A stretch of DNA of 6,728 bases. Source: Nitrospirota bacterium. Its GTDB lineage: Bacteria; Nitrospirota; Thermodesulfovibrionia; Thermodesulfovibrionales; JdFR-88. The translations under genes and the position numbers were made by a program. This document shows positions 5,188 to 6,728 of the stretch, one piece after another. Within the stretch, counting starts at the first letter, position 1. Each line of letters begins with the position of its first letter. The stretch covers positions 1 through 6,728 of the forward strand of contig JAKAGP010000104.1 in assembly GCA_021825785.1 (NCBI GenBank). Reading direction: 5' to 3'. Under the pieces are notes generated by a model. It did not search any database and was not told the origin of the DNA. It saw nothing but the letters and a program-made list of their open reading frames with translations.

Positions 5188-5459
5188 GCGTTCGAGGGGC
5201 GATCCTCAAGCTTCTGGCTTATGAGCACCCACGTCCTGTGGATTCCAAAGTCATACACCTGCTGCTGGACGACCTCAAATACTCCATTACCGAGGAAGAG
5301 TGCCAGAGCCACATCTGCTATCTCTCCGAAAAAGGGCTTGTCCACAGGGAACTTCGCAAGTGCAGGGGTATCCGGCTGGAGATGGTCACCATCTCCCCCA
5401 CTGGTCTCGATGTGCTGGATGGCTTTATCGCGGACATCGGTGTGGACACAAGATTATGA
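5160..5459 (+). CDS. Winged-helix phage protein, Mu gp26-like
   Basis: The 99-residue protein begins MDARKEKYRRVRGAILKLLAYEHP. It has the layout of a small winged helix: an N-terminal helix, a second helix pair with DDLKYSITEEECQSHICYLSEKGLV (a recognition-helix pattern), then a beta wing and TISPTGLDVLDGFI at the end. This resembles the ArsR-like gp26 / VpaChn25_0724-type proteins encoded just before the terminase genes of Mu-like phages, whose biochemical role is not settled. Its position, between the gp25-like and small-terminase genes, supports this. No transmembrane segment is present. The start at 5160 is preferred because the upstream duplicate start is cut off by TAA. The stop TGA overlaps the next ATG (ATGA), so the next gene is coupled. 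Confidence 0.82.
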   Translation: MDARKEKYRRVRGAILKLLAYEHPRPVDSKVIHLLLDDLKYSITEEECQSHICYLSEKGLVHRELRKCRGIRLEMVTISPTGLDVLDGFIADIGVDTRL

Positions 5460-5887
5460 TGGACACCAAAGGTAAAAATACCCCGGAAAACATCGAACTG
5501 GCCTTTGAGGTGTTTCGCGCCAACGGGGGCAACAAGGTCCGCACCATCGCGGACCTCGGGAGCCGCGGCCTTCGCATCTCCCGCCTGACGCTGGACCGGT
5601 GGGCGAAACAGAACAGTTTTTACGACCGCCTGGTCACCGGGGACTCCCGGTTCTCGTTCGAAGAAAGAATGATGCTAAAGCTCGTGGCGCAGATAGAGAA
5701 ATACGAGAAATATTTTGACGCCAAAACGGAATTGGACAACCAGGCAGTACATGCCTACACGAACCTGCTTAAGACGGTGATAGAGCTGTCCCGGAAATTG
5801 AAGCTTAAAGAGAAAAAAAGCACGCCAGAACAGCTGAAGGCGGAGGCGGAAAAGATACTGGAGGCGGAGTATGGGATCAAGAGGTAA
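5456..5887 (+). CDS. Small terminase subunit candidate (Mu gp27 position)
   Basis: The 143-residue product has an N-terminal helix-turn-helix region (about 25-60; KVRTIADLGSRGLRISRLTLDRWAKQ), fitting DNA recognition. A long charged helical C-terminal half (about 68-140) would suit oligomerisation, as in small terminases. It overlaps the start of the large terminase by 17 bases, the standard TerS-TerL arrangement, and occupies the gp27 place of Mu-like phages. I could not match it to DUF3486 or DUF1804 motif by motif, so the role rests on fold pattern and context. The start may be ATG 5456 or the adjacent ATG 5459; the former overlaps the previous stop as ATGA. No strong ribosome site is visible, which fits coupling to the upstream gene. 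Confidence 0.78.
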   Translation: MMDTKGKNTPENIELAFEVFRANGGNKVRTIADLGSRGLRISRLTLDRWAKQNSFYDRLVTGDSRFSFEERMMLKLVAQIEKYEKYFDAKTELDNQAVHAYTNLLKTVIELSRKLKLKEKKSTPEQLKAEAEKILEAEYGIKR

Positions 5888-6716
5888 ACCCACCCCTGTC
5901 CCTCCAGGGAGGGGACTGACACAACCAATCCTCCTGCCATATCAGCGGCGCTGGCTGAACGACCGGTCTCAAAAAAAGATATGGCTTGCCGCCAGGCAGA
6001 TAGGAAAGTCCTTCGCGCTTTCCATGGAGGCCGTGGTGGAGGGGCTGGAGGAGCGCTGCAACAACCTGATACTCTCGTCTTCGGAGCGCCAGAGCAGGGA
6101 AGTGATGCAAAAGGTCTTTTCTCACCTGCGTTATCTGAAGATAAGGAGCGAGGACGTGATATGTGCGGAGAGGGAGTCCCGCGCAGAGGTGGAGCTGCCT
6201 AACGGGTCCCGCATAATAAGCCTGCCCGCAAACCCTGACACGGTGCGCGGTTTCTCGGGAAACGTCTTGCTGGATGAGTTCGCGTTCCACAGGGACTCAA
6301 GCGCGATCTGGAAAGCCATGTACCCGGCCATTACAAGGGGGAAACGCATCCGTGTCTCCTCCACGGCAAACGGCAGATCCAATATGTTTTACCGCCTCTG
6401 GACAGACAGCGATTTTTCAAAACATGAGACCAGCATCCATGAGGCCAGGGCCCAGGGCCTGGCAGTGGACATCAGGGCACTGAGAAGCGGCATCACGGAC
6501 CCTGATTCATGGGCCCAGGAATATGAGTGCAGGTTTTTGGACGAGGCCACCGCGTTTATTACCTATGAGATGATCCAGGCCTGCGAGGACGAGGGGGCGG
6601 CGAAAGAATTGGGAGATTCAATACCGTTACGTAGGGGCGCGGTTTCCGCGCCCGCCGTTGACGGCGAATCAGGGCGGGGAAACCCCGCCCCTACAACGGA
6701 TGGGGAATTTTATTAG
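5871..6716 (+). CDS. terL: Large terminase subunit, ATPase half; frame broken before the nuclease domain
   Basis: The 281-residue frame holds the packaging ATPase: Walker A ARQIGKS (41-47), Walker B VLLDE (132-136) with the catalytic E136, and the coupling motif SSTANG (163-168). It then reaches the boundary region EYECRFLDEATAFITYEMI seen before the nuclease in Mu gp28-like terminases. Large terminases usually have some 450-550 residues, so the RNase H-like nuclease is missing from this frame. From about residue 253 the sequence is encoded by an inserted palindromic repeat (6624-6699) and ends in TAG 6714-6716. The nuclease start appears in the -1 frame right after. GGAGG at 5860-5864, six bases before the ATG, confirms the start. 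Residues 7-18 come from a GC palindrome (5898-5916) and may not be native. The gene is probably a pseudogene, unless frameshifting joins the halves. Confidence 0.9.
   Translation: MGSRGKPTPVPPGRGLTQPILLPYQRRWLNDRSQKKIWLAARQIGKSFALSMEAVVEGLEERCNNLILSSSERQSREVMQKVFSHLRYLKIRSEDVICAERESRAEVELPNGSRIISLPANPDTVRGFSGNVLLDEFAFHRDSSAIWKAMYPAITRGKRIRVSSTANGRSNMFYRLWTDSDFSKHETSIHEARAQGLAVDIRALRSGITDPDSWAQEYECRFLDEATAFITYEMIQACEDEGAAKELGDSIPLRRGAVSAPAVDGESGRGNPAPTTDGEFY
5898..5916. repeat. GC palindrome in the first codons of the large terminase gene
   Basis: GTCCC (5898-5902) pairs with GGGAC (5912-5916), and the inner bases TCC and GGA extend the symmetry with one extra G. It encodes the low-complexity PVPPGRGLT near the N-terminus, before the first segment that looks native (LLPYQRRWL). 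It may be a small inserted palindrome or simply chance. Confidence 0.35.
6624..6699. repeat. GTAGGGGCG-type palindromic repeat inserted in terL
   Basis: The outer arms GTAGGGGCG (6631-6639) and CGCCCCTAC (6686-6694) are perfectly complementary, and CCGTT (6624-6628) with AACGG (6695-6699) extends them after a two-base bulge. Inside are three hairpins: GGGCGCGG-ttt-CCGCGCCC (6635-6653), GCCG-ttga-CGGC (6654-6665) and GGGCGGGG-aaa-CCCCGCCC (6672-6690). This is the layout of interspersed REP- or MITE-like elements. It lies exactly between the ATPase and nuclease parts of the terminase, and changes the frame by the equivalent of an insertion of 3n+2 bases. Element edges and target duplication are not resolved. 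Confidence 0.85.
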
Positions 6717-6728
6717 GCATGGATATCG
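6662..6728 (+). pseudogene. Start of the TerL nuclease domain in the -1 frame (partial)
   Basis: In the frame beginning at 6692 the translation reads YNGWGILLGMDI up to the window end. LLGMDI matches the first strand of the terminase RNase H-like nuclease (consensus about hydrophobic-G-x-D-x-G), whose Asp binds a catalytic metal. This frame is open from 6662, just after a TGA at 6659-6661, and is shifted by -1 against the ATPase frame. It has no start codon or ribosome site of its own in a useful place, so it is the downstream part of the broken gene. Only about 12 non-repeat residues are visible. Confidence 0.6.

Noticed and set aside
6707..6713. ATTTTAT before the terL stop as a slippery site
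   Set aside because: It does not fit X XXY YYZ in the reading frame; GGGAAAC at 6677-6683 does.

Overview
The window looks like a bacterial chromosome segment of moderately high GC in which a Mu-like prophage lysis and DNA-packaging module lies next to host genes. The organism is probably a Gram-negative environmental bacterium. A Nitrospirota or deltaproteobacterial lineage would fit the orphan HisKA_2 kinase/receiver pair and the palindromic GTAGGGGCG-type repeats, but that placement is a guess from style and not from a marker gene.

Left part (1-2461): the 3' end of a DUF3443-like gene on the plus strand is followed by a convergent two-component pair on the minus strand. The pair is a membrane-bound Cache-like/PAS/HisKA_2 histidine kinase and a single-domain receiver. 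The kinase mRNA leader can form two hairpins, one of which covers its own ribosome binding site.

Middle (2462-2971): 510 bases without a convincing gene, but rich in structure. A long-range 13-of-14 stem ends in a T9 run and encloses a 9-bp GC hairpin. It is followed by a perfect 14-bp inverted repeat. The same 7-base core occurs four times in alternating orientation, so mutually exclusive pairings are possible, much as in an attenuator, just upstream of the phage genes.

Right part (2972-6728): all genes are on the plus strand. In order they are an M15-type peptidoglycan peptidase (endolysin), an LLH-type holin fused in frame to a lipoprotein-like domain, a 60-residue unknown protein, a one-TM coiled-coil protein (Mu gp25/DUF2730-like), a winged-helix protein (Mu gp26-like), a small-terminase candidate (Mu gp27 position) and the large terminase (Mu gp28-like). 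Several starts overlap the preceding stop or gene, which indicates translational coupling. Together they would lyse the cell (holin, endolysin, possible lipoprotein) and package DNA (TerS, TerL).

Two places show invasion by the GTAGGGGCG palindromic repeat family: the 3' end of the holin/lipoprotein gene, and the linker between the ATPase and nuclease domains of TerL. In TerL the insertion shifts the frame: the ATPase half ends at a stop at 6714-6716, while the nuclease start (LLGMDI) is in the -1 frame. The repeat happens to carry GGGAAAC in exactly the phase a -1 ribosomal frameshift would need. Simple decay of the prophage is the more conservative reading.
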